This document shows positions 16,245 through 25,005 of a stretch of 64,000 nt of DNA, piece by piece. The first letter of the stretch is position 1, and each line of letters begins with the position of its first letter. The stretch lies in NCBI GenBank assembly GCA_009840595.1, contig VXNK01000001.1, forward strand, positions 24,492 through 88,491, given 5' to 3'. Under the pieces are notes generated by a model, which was not told where the DNA came from, searched no databases, and saw only the letters and a list, made by a program, of their open reading frames with translations. The position numbers were made by a program, and so were the translations under genes. This stretch comes from Rhodospirillaceae bacterium. Lineage in GTDB: Bacteria; Pseudomonadota; Alphaproteobacteria; Bin65.

Positions 16245-16595
16245 TTACGGTCGCGCGACGCCGGCCAGCGGCCGGGTCGACAGGCAGCCGGCCAGGATAT
16301 CGAGCCGGTTGACGTCGAATTCGCGCCACAGGCCGGGCAGCGCCGGGTCCTCGCCGTACCAGGCGCGCAGGAACGGATCGAGCCAGGGCCGCAATTCGCC
16401 GGTGCGCAGGTCGCCCGGCGTCCAGCCGGCAAGGCCCGCCGCCTTCAGGAACGCCGTTTCGTCCGCCGCATCGGCCGCCAGGTCCAGCAGCCGGTTCAGC
16501 CGCTCCACGTCCTCGCGCAGCAAGGCGGCCCGGAAATAGCTCGGATCTCCGGCCAGTTCCGCCGTTACGGCGTCGATCACGGCTTGTCTGCTCAT
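16245..16595 (-). CDS. Hypothetical protein
   Basis: A 116-residue, soluble, helical protein that I do not recognise. It has typical high-GC codon use and a clean ATG at 16593-16595. It is convergent with lbpA (9 bases between stops) and lies downstream of the DUF4143 ATPase on the same strand with a 48-base gap. Nothing in it indicates a link with either neighbour. Confidence 0.6.
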   Translation of the reverse strand: MSRQAVIDAVTAELAGDPSYFRAALLREDVERLNRLLDLAADAADETAFLKAAGLAGWTPGDLRTGELRPWLDPFLRAWYGEDPALPGLWREFDVNRLDILAGCLSTRPLAGVARP

Positions 16596-16643
16596 GGCGG
16601 TCGGTCCTGTCTGAGGCGGTCGTGTACAGCCTGAAACGCAATT

Positions 16644-17825
16644 CTATCGAGTCAAATCGTGAAGTTCGCACGCCATTTCGTGCAGACCGAGCGCATCGAC
16701 GCCGTTGGCGACCGGATAACGATCCCGCCCGGAATGGACGATGAAAGCGCGCTCCGGTTCGATGTCCTGATGCGCATGATGGAAACCTCTGTCGAGTCGT
16801 GGCGCCAGCCCTCGCTTGATTTCGATAGCCCAGCGTTTACCGCCCGGCAGGTCCAGAATGAGGTCGATTTCCGCGCCTGCGGCAGTGCGGTAGAAACTTG
16901 CAGCGGTGCGATCCGGCGAGACATTCAGAAGGTTCTCCACAACGAATCCTTCCCAGCTTCCACCGGCAACCGGATGGCCGAGGACGGCTTCCCGATCGCC
17001 GAGCCCAAGCAGCGCATGGACGATGCCGCTGTCGCGGATATAGACCTTGGGCGATTTGACGAGCCGTTTGCGGACGTTGGCGTGGAACGGCGGCAGGCGC
17101 CGCACCAGCAGCAGGTCGACCATAAGATCGAGATAGCGCGCCACCGCCTTGCCTTCGACCGCAAGCCCGCGTGCGAACTGCGCTGCATTGAAGAGGCCGC
17201 CTTGGGCGTGGGCCAGCATCGTCCAGAAGCGCCGCAGGGTTTCCGCCGGAATCCGCTGCCCGAATTGCGGGATGTCGCGTTCCAGGTAGGTGCGGATGAA
17301 ATTCTCACGCCAGACGGCGCTGGCGTCGTCGTTGCCGGCCAGGAAGCTGTCGGGGAAGCCGCCCGCGATCCACAATTTTTCGCTCTTGTCCGCGCCGGTT
17401 TCGAGAATGTCCAGCGGATCGAGTTCGACATAGGCAATTCGCCCGGCCAGGGATTCGCCCGATTGCCGGAGCAGTTCCATGGAAGCCGAACCCAGAAGCA
17501 GGAACCGGCCGGCCCTGCGGCCGCGGCGACGCCCTCTGTCGATCAGCCCGCGCAGCGTCTGGAACAACTCCGGCATGCGCTGAATCTCGTCGAGGATGAC
17601 CAGCTTGTCTTCGTTTGCCGACAGATAGAGGCCGGGATCGGCAAGCTTCTCGCGGTCCGGCGGCGCCTCGAGATCGAGATAGACGGATTGCCGGCCCGTC
17701 AGGTCGTTGGCGGCGATATGTTCCGCAAGGGTCGTCTTGCCGGCTTGACGCGGCCCGAGCAGGGCGACGGCCGGGAATTGCCCCAGTCGGTCCAGCACGG
17801 GACGAAGAAGACGCCGCTCGATCAT
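16644..17825 (-). CDS. AAA-family ATPase with DUF4143 C-terminal domain
   Basis: A 393-residue protein with an N-terminal AAA module: Walker A GPRQAGKTT at residues 24-32, Walker B LVILDEIQ near 74-81 and a sensor-like LLLGSAS near 108. This is followed by a DUF4143 region with AGGFPDSFL and a C-terminal block with the PD-(D/E)XK-like motif AEIDLILDLPGGKRWAIEIK. Members of this family are widespread and have been suggested to act in stress, nucleic acid or defence-like roles; the true function is unknown. It starts at 17825, and a short palindrome lies just upstream (17837-17851), suggesting autoregulation. Confidence 0.85.
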   Translation of the reverse strand: MIERRLLRPVLDRLGQFPAVALLGPRQAGKTTLAEHIAANDLTGRQSVYLDLEAPPDREKLADPGLYLSANEDKLVILDEIQRMPELFQTLRGLIDRGRRRGRRAGRFLLLGSASMELLRQSGESLAGRIAYVELDPLDILETGADKSEKLWIAGGFPDSFLAGNDDASAVWRENFIRTYLERDIPQFGQRIPAETLRRFWTMLAHAQGGLFNAAQFARGLAVEGKAVARYLDLMVDLLLVRRLPPFHANVRKRLVKSPKVYIRDSGIVHALLGLGDREAVLGHPVAGGSWEGFVVENLLNVSPDRTAASFYRTAAGAEIDLILDLPGGKRWAIEIKRGLAPRLDRGFHHAHQDIEPERAFIVHSGRDRYPVANGVDALGLHEMACELHDLTR

Positions 17826-17836
17826 CCTTGTAAATA

Positions 17837-17851
17837 TGCCATCGTATGGCA
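17837..17851. promoter_or_regulatory. Palindrome in the ATPase promoter region
   Basis: TGCCATCGTATGGCA is a perfect inverted repeat (TGCCAT, 3-base spacer, ATGGCA) starting 12 bases upstream of the ATPase start, inside a short AT-rich stretch. Its position suits an operator overlapping the transcription start. The regulator is unknown. Confidence 0.45.
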
Positions 17852-17946
17852 GAAATGCAAGGTTAATTGCGCAAAGCGCCTTTATCGGTCACTCTCTGAG
17901 CTGCAAATTTCTCCGTCGTTATAGTTTTCCCGCTTCGCTGAAAGCA

Positions 17947-20358
17947 ATGGCCGCCCGGCAAGAGCCCATGCCCGATTCCCTTCCCGCCCATGCGCCGGTC
18001 GTCGTCATCGGCGGCGGCATCATGGGCTGCTCGACGCTCTACCATCTGGCAACGATGGGCGTCACCGACGCCATCCTGCTGGAGCGCAACCGGCTGACCT
18101 CGGGCACGACATGGCATTCCGCGGCGCAGGTGCGGGCGTTGCGGCAGTCGCGCAATCTCACCCGGCTGATCCGGTATTCGGTCGACCTCTACGCCCGGCT
18201 CGAACGGGAGACCGGCCAGAGCGTCGGCTGGATACAGAAGGGTTCCCTGTCGATCGCGACGACGCCGGACCGGCTGACCCATATCCGGCGCCAGGCCGCG
18301 CTGGCCCGGGCCTACGGCATCGAGGCACACGAGATCGGCGCCGGCGAGGCCAAGGCGCGCTGGCCGCTGATGAATGCCGGTGACGTGCTCGGCGCCGTCT
18401 GGTCGCCGGAGGACGGCCGGGTCAGCCCGTCGGACGTCTGCGCCGCCCTCGGCAAGGCCGCGCGCGGCCTCGGCGCCCGGTTCTTCGAGAATTGCGGCGT
18501 GACCGGAATCCTGACGGAAAACGGCCGCATCCGCGGCGTCGAGACGGCGCGCGGCACGGTGATGTGCGACGCCGTCGCGCTCTGCGCCGGCCTGTGGTCG
18601 CGTGAGGTCGGTGCCATGGCCGGCGCGCGGGTGCCGCTGCTCGCCTGCGAGCATTTCTACCTGCTGACCCGGCCGGTCGAGGGCATCGCCGGCAACCTGC
18701 CGACCCTGTCGGACCACGACCGCCATCTCTACATCCGCGACGACAGCGGCGGCCTGTTGGTCGGCTGTTTCGAACCCATGGGCAAGCCGATCCCGCCGGG
18801 CGCGCTGGACGAGACCTTCGAGTTCCGGCTCCTGCCCGAGGGCTGGGACCATTTCGAGCCGATGATGGAGAACGCGCTGCACCGGCTGCCGGCGCTCGAG
18901 ACCGCCGAGGTCCGGATGCTGCTCAACGGCCCGGAGAGCTTCACGCCGGACGGCATGTTCATGCTCGGCGAGACCGCGGAGACACGCGGCCTGTTCCTCG
19001 GCTGCGGCATGAATTCGGTCGGCATCGCCTGCGGCGGCGGCGCGGGCATGAACCTCGCCCACGCCATCGTCCACGGCCGCACCGCCTATGACCTGTCGGA
19101 GGCCGAGGCCAACCGCTTCGCGCCGCAGTTCGACAGCGTCGTACATCTGATGGCGCGGGCGCCGGAAGTGCTCGGCCGGCACTACGAGATCGCCTATCCG
19201 GGCCTTCAGCCGGCGACGGCGCGCAACCTGCGCCGCCTGCCGCTCGACGCCGAACACCGGGCGGCGGGGGCGCAGACGGGCCAGGTCTACGGCTGGGAGC
19301 GGCCGCTCTGGTTCGGCGCGCCGGCCGAACCGGAGCCGTCCTTCGGGAAGCCTGACTGGTTCGAGACCGTCCGCAGCGAGGTCATGGCCGCGCACCGCAA
19401 GGCCGCGGTGTTCGACGGCTCGCCCTTCGGCAAGATCGAGGTGACCGGGCCGGACGCCGAAGCCTTCCTGCAGCATGTCTGCGCCAACGACATGGACCGG
19501 CCACCCGGCCGCGCCGTCTATACGCCGCTGCTGAATGAGCGCGGCACCTACGAATCCGACATCACCGCCCAGCGCCTCGCCGCGGACCGCTACCGCCTGT
19601 TCACCGGCGCTGCCGCGATCCGCCGGGACCTGGCCTGGCTGCGCCGCCATGCCGGGGGCTTCGACGTGATCCTCGCCGACGCGACGGAACGCACCGCCGT
19701 GCTCGGCCTGATGGGCCCGGACGCCGCGCGGATCGCCGCCGAACTCGGCGCCGATGCCTTGAACGCCCTCGGTTATTTCAGAACCGGTACGGCGCAGATT
19801 GCCGACTGTCCGGTGCGCGCCGCCAGGCTCTCCTACGTCGGCGAGGCGGGCTGGGAAATTACCTGCCGTTCAGAGGACGCGTCGGCGGTCTACGCAGCCC
19901 TGACCGCCGCCGGGGCGGTTCCGGCGGGCCTGTACGCCCAGACGTCGATGCGCATTGAGAAGGGCTTTGCGGCCATGGGCCACGAGCTCGACGGCGACAT
20001 CGGGCCGGTCGAAGCGGGGCTGGACCGGTTCTGCTCGAAGAGGAAACCGTATATCGGCAGCGACGCGGTCGCCGAACGCCGCAAGTCCGGCCGGCGGACG
20101 CTGGCGACCGTCCTGTTCGACGATCCGGACGCCGTTCCCCTCGGCCACGAGCCGGTCTACAGCGCGGGCAAGATCGTCGGCCGCTCCACCTCGGCGGCCT
20201 TCGGATACCGGATCGGCCGGCCGGTCGCCCTCGGCCATGTCGAGGCCGACGGCATTGATGGCCGGCGGGTCGAGGTCGACATCGCCGGCGCCCGCCGCGC
20301 CGCCCGGATGCAACTCGCTCCGGCCTTCAATCCGTCGGAGAAGCGGATGAAACGCTAA
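17947..20358 (+). CDS. Dimethylglycine/sarcosine dehydrogenase-like FAD-GcvT protein
   Basis: An 803-residue two-domain protein. The N-terminal D-amino-acid-oxidase (DAO) FAD domain carries VVIGGGIMGCSTLYHL at residues 19-34 and GTTWHSAAQ at 53-61; His57 corresponds to the histidine that covalently holds FAD in dimethylglycine dehydrogenase. The C-terminal half is a GcvT-like folate-binding domain (KIEVTGPDAEAFLQ and GLMGPDAARIAAEL). Enzymes of this type oxidatively demethylate dimethylglycine, sarcosine or related N-methyl amines and pass the methyl to tetrahydrofolate. The start could be ATG 17947 or ATG 17968; no strong ribosome site decides. It stands alone, so its exact substrate is open. 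Confidence 0.85.
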   Translation: MAARQEPMPDSLPAHAPVVVIGGGIMGCSTLYHLATMGVTDAILLERNRLTSGTTWHSAAQVRALRQSRNLTRLIRYSVDLYARLERETGQSVGWIQKGSLSIATTPDRLTHIRRQAALARAYGIEAHEIGAGEAKARWPLMNAGDVLGAVWSPEDGRVSPSDVCAALGKAARGLGARFFENCGVTGILTENGRIRGVETARGTVMCDAVALCAGLWSREVGAMAGARVPLLACEHFYLLTRPVEGIAGNLPTLSDHDRHLYIRDDSGGLLVGCFEPMGKPIPPGALDETFEFRLLPEGWDHFEPMMENALHRLPALETAEVRMLLNGPESFTPDGMFMLGETAETRGLFLGCGMNSVGIACGGGAGMNLAHAIVHGRTAYDLSEAEANRFAPQFDSVVHLMARAPEVLGRHYEIAYPGLQPATARNLRRLPLDAEHRAAGAQTGQVYGWERPLWFGAPAEPEPSFGKPDWFETVRSEVMAAHRKAAVFDGSPFGKIEVTGPDAEAFLQHVCANDMDRPPGRAVYTPLLNERGTYESDITAQRLAADRYRLFTGAAAIRRDLAWLRRHAGGFDVILADATERTAVLGLMGPDAARIAAELGADALNALGYFRTGTAQIADCPVRAARLSYVGEAGWEITCRSEDASAVYAALTAAGAVPAGLYAQTSMRIEKGFAAMGHELDGDIGPVEAGLDRFCSKRKPYIGSDAVAERRKSGRRTLATVLFDDPDAVPLGHEPVYSAGKIVGRSTSAAFGYRIGRPVALGHVEADGIDGRRVEVDIAGARRAARMQLAPAFNPSEKRMKR

Positions 20359-20563
20359 TTTGCGTAAGGTACTCGGATTACGATTTTGATCCGTGGCAAA
20401 TGGGCAAATTCCAAAAGAAGATCGAGAAGCTACTCGAAGCATGAGCCGATTATACTTGTTTGATTTCAGCAAATAGTTATCAGTTGACATTACATCTTGC
20501 ATAGCATATGGTGCCAATTTAGAGTTATCTTTGTCGCTATTCGGTCAACAAGGTCTGGGAAAA
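20359..20563. other. AT-rich intergenic segment, possible gene remnant
   Basis: This begins an AT-rich patch that runs to about 21150. An open frame enters from the end of the preceding gene and reads DYDFDPWQMGKFQKKIEKL before stopping at 20441-20443. That has the look of a protein C-terminus but has no start of its own, so it may be a remnant. No promoter can be named with confidence. Confidence 0.35.
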
Positions 20564-21016
20564 ATGAATGCTCAAGAAACCAAAACCGAAGAACTTATCA
20601 AAAAAGCTTCGTCGATTCTTGGTAGCTTTAACTCCGATGAGTTCGTCATATTTGGTTCGTTGGCGATAATTTTGAATGGTTTAGATCTTAGAGATGGAGC
20701 AAACGATCTAGATTTTTTTGTGTCAGACGACACGTTTGTAAAATTGGAAGAGACTTTCGAGAAGAAATTTAAAGGTACAAACGATGGAGATATACCGTAT
20801 ATCGAACTCACGGAAGAAATTGAAGTATTTAAGGAATTTAAAGGAGCTAATTTTAAAAATATCTATAATAGATCGATTTCAAGCAAGTCATCGTACGGCT
20901 TTCGTATTGCACATATTTTCGATATTATTGAATGGAAGAAAGTTCAAGGTAGGCAAAAGGATACTGATCACTTGAAGCAAATTGAGAAACAGTTCAAAAG
21001 AATATTTGAATTTTAG
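20564..21016 (+). CDS. Nucleotidyltransferase-fold-like hypothetical protein, AT-rich
   Basis: A 150-residue protein. The segment FVIFGSLAIILNGL followed by GANDLDFFVSDD resembles the GSxA...DxDF core of nucleotidyltransferase-fold proteins (AbiEii or DUF6036-like), where the two aspartates bind metal. The C-terminal half (FRIAHIFDIIEWKK..KDTDHLKQIE) resembles the downstream helical part of these families. The base composition is much more AT-rich than the flanking genes, as in horizontally acquired genes. No partner such as an AbiEi antitoxin or a HEPN gene is seen beside it. The ATG at 20564 fits the start of homology-like sequence; GGTCTGGGA upstream is a weak ribosome site. Confidence 0.6.
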   Translation: MNAQETKTEELIKKASSILGSFNSDEFVIFGSLAIILNGLDLRDGANDLDFFVSDDTFVKLEETFEKKFKGTNDGDIPYIELTEEIEVFKEFKGANFKNIYNRSISSKSSYGFRIAHIFDIIEWKKVQGRQKDTDHLKQIEKQFKRIFEF

Positions 21017-21184
21017 TAAGCGCAATTATGTCGGACATGAAATAGATTTTATTCCTTTGGACAATTCTGATACTGAAACGATTATTCGTGGCGGCGGGAT
21101 TTAAAGCAAATTCGTTGATTTCCGGACAGGAGAAATGGATCTGCCTGATAATAGATTGATGATGCTCGACAGGGTACCAACGCG

Positions 21185-22267
21185 ATGGCAAGGTCGCGCC
21201 GCATTCCTGCCGACGGGCCAACCAACGGGACACCCATCTTGCGCATCGGCGTTTTCGACCATCTGGACCGGGGCGCCGGGGCGCCGGCGGACTTCTACGA
21301 GGACCGGTTGCGGCTGATCGAACTGTACGACCGCGCCGGCCTTCACGCCTACCACCTCGCCGAGCATCACGGCACGCCTCTGGGCATGGCGCCGTCGCCG
21401 AGCGTGTTTCTCTCCGCGGTTGCCCAGCGCACGACGCGCCTGCGCTTCGGGCCGACGGTCTATTGCCTGCCGCTCTATCCGCCGCTGCGCCTGATCGAGG
21501 AAATCTGCATGCTCGACCGGATGAGCCGCGGCCGGCTCGATCTCGGTGTCGGGCGCGGCATCTCGCCGATCGAGGTCGCCTTCTTCGATCTCGACCCGGC
21601 CGAGACGCCGGCGATGTACCGGGAGGCGCTCGACTTCGTCCTGCAGGGGCTGGCCGCCGCGTCGGCGGGCCGCGATTTCAGCTTCGAGGGCGCATACTAC
21701 CGGGCCGCCGAGGTGCCGATGGTCCTGTCGCCGGCGCAGCAGCCCCATCCGCCGCTCTGGTACGGCCTCAGCCGGCCGGATTCCGTGGCCTGGCCGGCCG
21801 CCCGCGGGGTCAACGTCATCAGCAACCAGCCGCCGCCGCTGACCCGGGCGATTATCGACGCGTATCGCGCCGAGTGGCGCAGGGCCGGCCGCGCCGAAGC
21901 CGATCTGCCGATGATGGGCGTCAGCTTCCACCTCGTGATCGCGGAGAGCGAACGCGCGGCGCTGGAGACGGCGCGGCGCGGCTACCGGGTCTGGCGCGAG
22001 AGCTTCTATATGCTGTGGGAGCGCGCCGGCCGGACGCCGATCGGCATATCGTTTCCGGACGAATTCGACGCGCTGATGGAAACCGGCGTCGCCATCGCCG
22101 GCACCCCGGCCCAGGCACGCGCGAAGATGGCGGCGCTGGCCGCCGAAAGCGGCGTCAACTACCTGGTCTGCCGTATGGCCTTCGGCGACCTGAGCTACGA
22201 GGAGGCGGCCCGCACGGCGGACCTGCTGACGCGGGAGGTGCTGCCTGGGTTGCGGGAGGCGGCGTAG
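21185..22267 (+). CDS. LLM-class (luciferase-like) flavin-dependent oxidoreductase
   Basis: A 360-residue luciferase-like TIM-barrel protein: GVFDHLDRG at the N-terminus, YHLAEHHGTPLGMAPSPSVF near 56-75, and GRLDLGVGRGISPIE near 115-129. These enzymes use FMNH2 or F420 for oxygenation or oxidation; the substrate cannot be told. It is a monocistronic gene with an ATG at 21185, flanked upstream by the AT-rich island and convergent with the CobW gene. Confidence 0.85.
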   Translation: MARSRRIPADGPTNGTPILRIGVFDHLDRGAGAPADFYEDRLRLIELYDRAGLHAYHLAEHHGTPLGMAPSPSVFLSAVAQRTTRLRFGPTVYCLPLYPPLRLIEEICMLDRMSRGRLDLGVGRGISPIEVAFFDLDPAETPAMYREALDFVLQGLAAASAGRDFSFEGAYYRAAEVPMVLSPAQQPHPPLWYGLSRPDSVAWPAARGVNVISNQPPPLTRAIIDAYRAEWRRAGRAEADLPMMGVSFHLVIAESERAALETARRGYRVWRESFYMLWERAGRTPIGISFPDEFDALMETGVAIAGTPAQARAKMAALAAESGVNYLVCRMAFGDLSYEEAARTADLLTREVLPGLREAA

Positions 22268-22303
22268 CCAGGTAACCCTTCTTCTACCTTGGATTCCAAG
22301 GAT

Positions 22304-23305
22304 TTAGCGGTCGTTGACCGACGGAACCCCCCCGCATCGGACCGTTTCCGTGTCGAACGAAGGCACGTCTCTTGCCCGTTCGATGGGGCGCCTCAATGCG
22401 GTTTCGTCAGGCTTCTTACCTGCGCCGACGAATTCGATACGGCATTTTGTTTCTTCAGGGGCCCGTTGGGGCGCCTCCGCGATCGACAATCCCGACCCGG
22501 TCAACTGAACGATCATCGTGCGCTCGGGCGCGTCGCGGAACCGGACGAATCCCTTGGCCCGCTCAACAAGGGGGGCCAGCTCGGTCAGGGCCGCTTCCAG
22601 GTCCCGTCGCCGAAAGAGACGGTCTCCTTCGTAACTCCATGACCAAAATACTTCGGAGTGTTGCTTCGACAGACCCGCCTCGCTGTGGCCTTGAAGCGTC
22701 GCCGCCGGGTCTGCCAGCACGTCTGCGACGGGTATCCGTGCGTGCCTTGCGGCAAGGTGGGGCCGTTCGCCGAACCGCAAGCGAAGCCAGTCCGACAGGT
22801 TGGCCAGATCGTCGCCCGTCACCAAATCCGCCTTGTTGAGGATGAGCAGATCCGCCGCGTCGATCTGTTTGCGCACGGTCTCGCCCACCAGCGTGTCCGC
22901 GAGCCGGACGCGGACCTGCGCACTGTCCACCAACACGACAACGCGGCCGGGAAGCAGGGACGGCGAGAGACGGGCGATGTCGGCTATCCGCGCAGGGTCG
23001 GCGACCCCGCTGGACTCGAGCAGGATCCGTTCCGGACGCGGCTCCCTGCGGAGCACGTTCAGCAGGGTCGATGTGAGACTGTTGCCGATGCTGCAGCAGA
23101 TGCAGCCGCTTTCCAGCCGATAGGCCCGGCCTCCCTGCATTTCGACCAGTTCCGCGTCGATGTTCAGTTTGCCGAAGTCGTTGACGAGGATGGCAAAACG
23201 CGACGTGTCGCATCGGGCAATGACATGGTTCAGCAGGCTTGTCTTTCCCGAACCGAGATATCCGGCGACGATCGTGAGCGGTATGGCCGGCCGGGGGTGA
23301 ACCAT
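22304..23305 (-). CDS. CobW/COG0523-family metal chaperone GTPase
   Basis: A 333-residue G3E GTPase. The Walker A motif GYLGSGKTS is at residues 15-23, the metal-binding CxCC motif reads GCICCSIGN near 67-75, ESSGVADP near 95 is switch-like, and NKADL near 157 is the guanine-recognition motif. A CobW C-terminal domain is present from about residue 225. COG0523 proteins deliver zinc, cobalt or other metals to client proteins. It is the last gene of an operon behind a metal-dependent amidohydrolase (18-base gap), so it may load that enzyme. Confidence 0.87.
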   Translation of the reverse strand: MVHPRPAIPLTIVAGYLGSGKTSLLNHVIARCDTSRFAILVNDFGKLNIDAELVEMQGGRAYRLESGCICCSIGNSLTSTLLNVLRREPRPERILLESSGVADPARIADIARLSPSLLPGRVVVLVDSAQVRVRLADTLVGETVRKQIDAADLLILNKADLVTGDDLANLSDWLRLRFGERPHLAARHARIPVADVLADPAATLQGHSEAGLSKQHSEVFWSWSYEGDRLFRRRDLEAALTELAPLVERAKGFVRFRDAPERTMIVQLTGSGLSIAEAPQRAPEETKCRIEFVGAGKKPDETALRRPIERARDVPSFDTETVRCGGVPSVNDR

Positions 23306-23323
23306 CGACGGATACGCCGGTGC

Positions 23324-24961
23324 CTAGTGTGCCGGGAACTCGCGGCCTCCGAGCATCGTTGCCCGGATCGGGATGTCCCTGAGCGCGCTCGGGGAAACCG
23401 AAAGGGGATCTTCTTCAAGCACGGCGAAGTCGGCGAACTTGCCGGACTCGATGCTGCCGACCAGATGATCCATCTTCAGAGTATAAGCGGCGCCCAGCGT
23501 GATGGCCCGCAGCGCCCGGTCGACGGAAAGACGTTCTTCCTGCCCCAGCACCCGGCCCGTAGCCGTCTTTCGCTCCGCCGCGCACCAGGCGGTGAATAGC
23601 GGCCCGATCGGCGATACCGGCGCATCGGAATGCATGGCGTAGCGCACACCGAGACGTTCGGCCGTGGCAAAGGGTTCCAGACGGTGCGCCCGCTCCGGGC
23701 CGAGGGTCGTGCCCAGATGCTCGTCGCCCCAATAGTAGATGTGGTTGGCGAACATATTAACGCAAACACCGAGTGCAGCCGCCCGTTCGAGCTGCGCTTC
23801 GCTTGCCATCTGGCAATGCTGCAGGGTGTGCCGGTGGTCCCGCCGCGGGTGCGCGTCCAGAGCAGCCTCTATCGCGTCGAGCATCACCTCTATGGCCTCG
23901 TCGCCATTGGTGTGGATGTGGATCTGGAAGCCGGCGCGATGATAGGCGGCGAACTGCGCTTTCAGCTCTTCCGGCGACGCGTTCCAGATGCCGTTTGGGG
24001 CGCCGTTGAAGTAGCCGGGCCATTTGAGGCGCGCCGTAAATCCCTGGATCGAGCCGTCGGTCATCATTTTGACAAGACCGAACCGCAATTTATCGGTGCT
24101 CCTGGCCGTGAGGTTCCCCATCAGCTCAACGCCCTCGTCCGTGGGTCCCGACAGGGCGCCGTAGGCCGGCACCAGGCGAATGGGGCATGTGTCTTCGCCG
24201 GTGACCGCAAGCAGTTGCTCGACATTCTCAGGGTAGAGCACGGCGTAGAGATCGGTCGCGGTAGTCACGCCCGCGCGCTGCGCCACGGCGGCGAAATCGC
24301 GAATGCTCTGCGCCGACCCCATCTCCTCGAACGGGTTTATGCCGGCGACCTCGAAGCCGATGAACATCGCGGCAAGTTCCTGCAACTCCCCGGTGGGGAG
24401 GCCGTTTTCGTCCTTTACGATTCCGTGGACATTCGTGTCTGCGGTGATGCCTGCGGCCTCGAGAATGAAGCTGTTTGCGTTCAGCATGTGTCCGCTGGCA
24501 TGCATGACGATCGTCGGCCGGTCGTCGGTTACCCGATCCAGATCGGCGGCAATCATGCGTCGCGAAGAGAAATAGATAGGATCGAAGCCCCAGCCGACGA
24601 CCGGTTTGCCGGCCAGTTCGGGTCTGGATGCCTGGTCCCGAAGCCGGGCGACAACTTCATCGATGCTCCGTAATCCCGGCCAGACCCTCCCGTCCGGGGC
24701 CGTGCGATCGAAAAAGCCGACATAGACGTAGCGCCAGAGCGCGCCCTCCAGGATGTGGGAATGTCCTTCGACAAATCCCGGCATGACAACGCTGTCCGCA
24801 AACCGGCGATCGAGCGTGTAGTCGCCCCAACCCTCCAATTCGCTGAGCGACCCCGCACCGAGAATGCGGCCATCGCGAACGGCCACATGGTCTGCCTCGG
24901 GCCGGCTGCGGCACATGGTTATGATCTTCTTCGCCGAGAAGATCGTGATTTCCGAACTCAT
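23324..24961 (-). CDS. YtcJ/NfdA-like metal-dependent amidohydrolase
   Basis: A 545-residue amidohydrolase-superfamily protein: VVMPGFVEGHSHILEGAL near residues 58-75 gives the HxH metal motif, HIHTNGDEAIE near 350 and LQHCQMAS near 380 provide further ligands, and MHSDAPVSP near 450 holds the catalytic aspartate. Relatives such as N-substituted formamide deformylase hydrolyse amides; no substrate is evident here. The ATG at 24959-24961 is chosen because longer frames run into the preceding transporter gene. It lies between gltS-like and cobW-like genes on the same strand. Confidence 0.85.
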   Translation of the reverse strand: MSSEITIFSAKKIITMCRSRPEADHVAVRDGRILGAGSLSELEGWGDYTLDRRFADSVVMPGFVEGHSHILEGALWRYVYVGFFDRTAPDGRVWPGLRSIDEVVARLRDQASRPELAGKPVVGWGFDPIYFSSRRMIAADLDRVTDDRPTIVMHASGHMLNANSFILEAAGITADTNVHGIVKDENGLPTGELQELAAMFIGFEVAGINPFEEMGSAQSIRDFAAVAQRAGVTTATDLYAVLYPENVEQLLAVTGEDTCPIRLVPAYGALSGPTDEGVELMGNLTARSTDKLRFGLVKMMTDGSIQGFTARLKWPGYFNGAPNGIWNASPEELKAQFAAYHRAGFQIHIHTNGDEAIEVMLDAIEAALDAHPRRDHRHTLQHCQMASEAQLERAAALGVCVNMFANHIYYWGDEHLGTTLGPERAHRLEPFATAERLGVRYAMHSDAPVSPIGPLFTAWCAAERKTATGRVLGQEERLSVDRALRAITLGAAYTLKMDHLVGSIESGKFADFAVLEEDPLSVSPSALRDIPIRATMLGGREFPAH

Positions 24962-25005
24962 TGCCGGCCGCCCCGGCACAAGCGCCCGCTCTTCGGCGCC
25001 GCCGC

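Noticed and set aside
16057..16671. 204-codon minus-strand frame opposite the end of lbpA
   Set aside because: A longer frame overlapping the real 116-residue gene in another frame; Arg-rich and without protein features.
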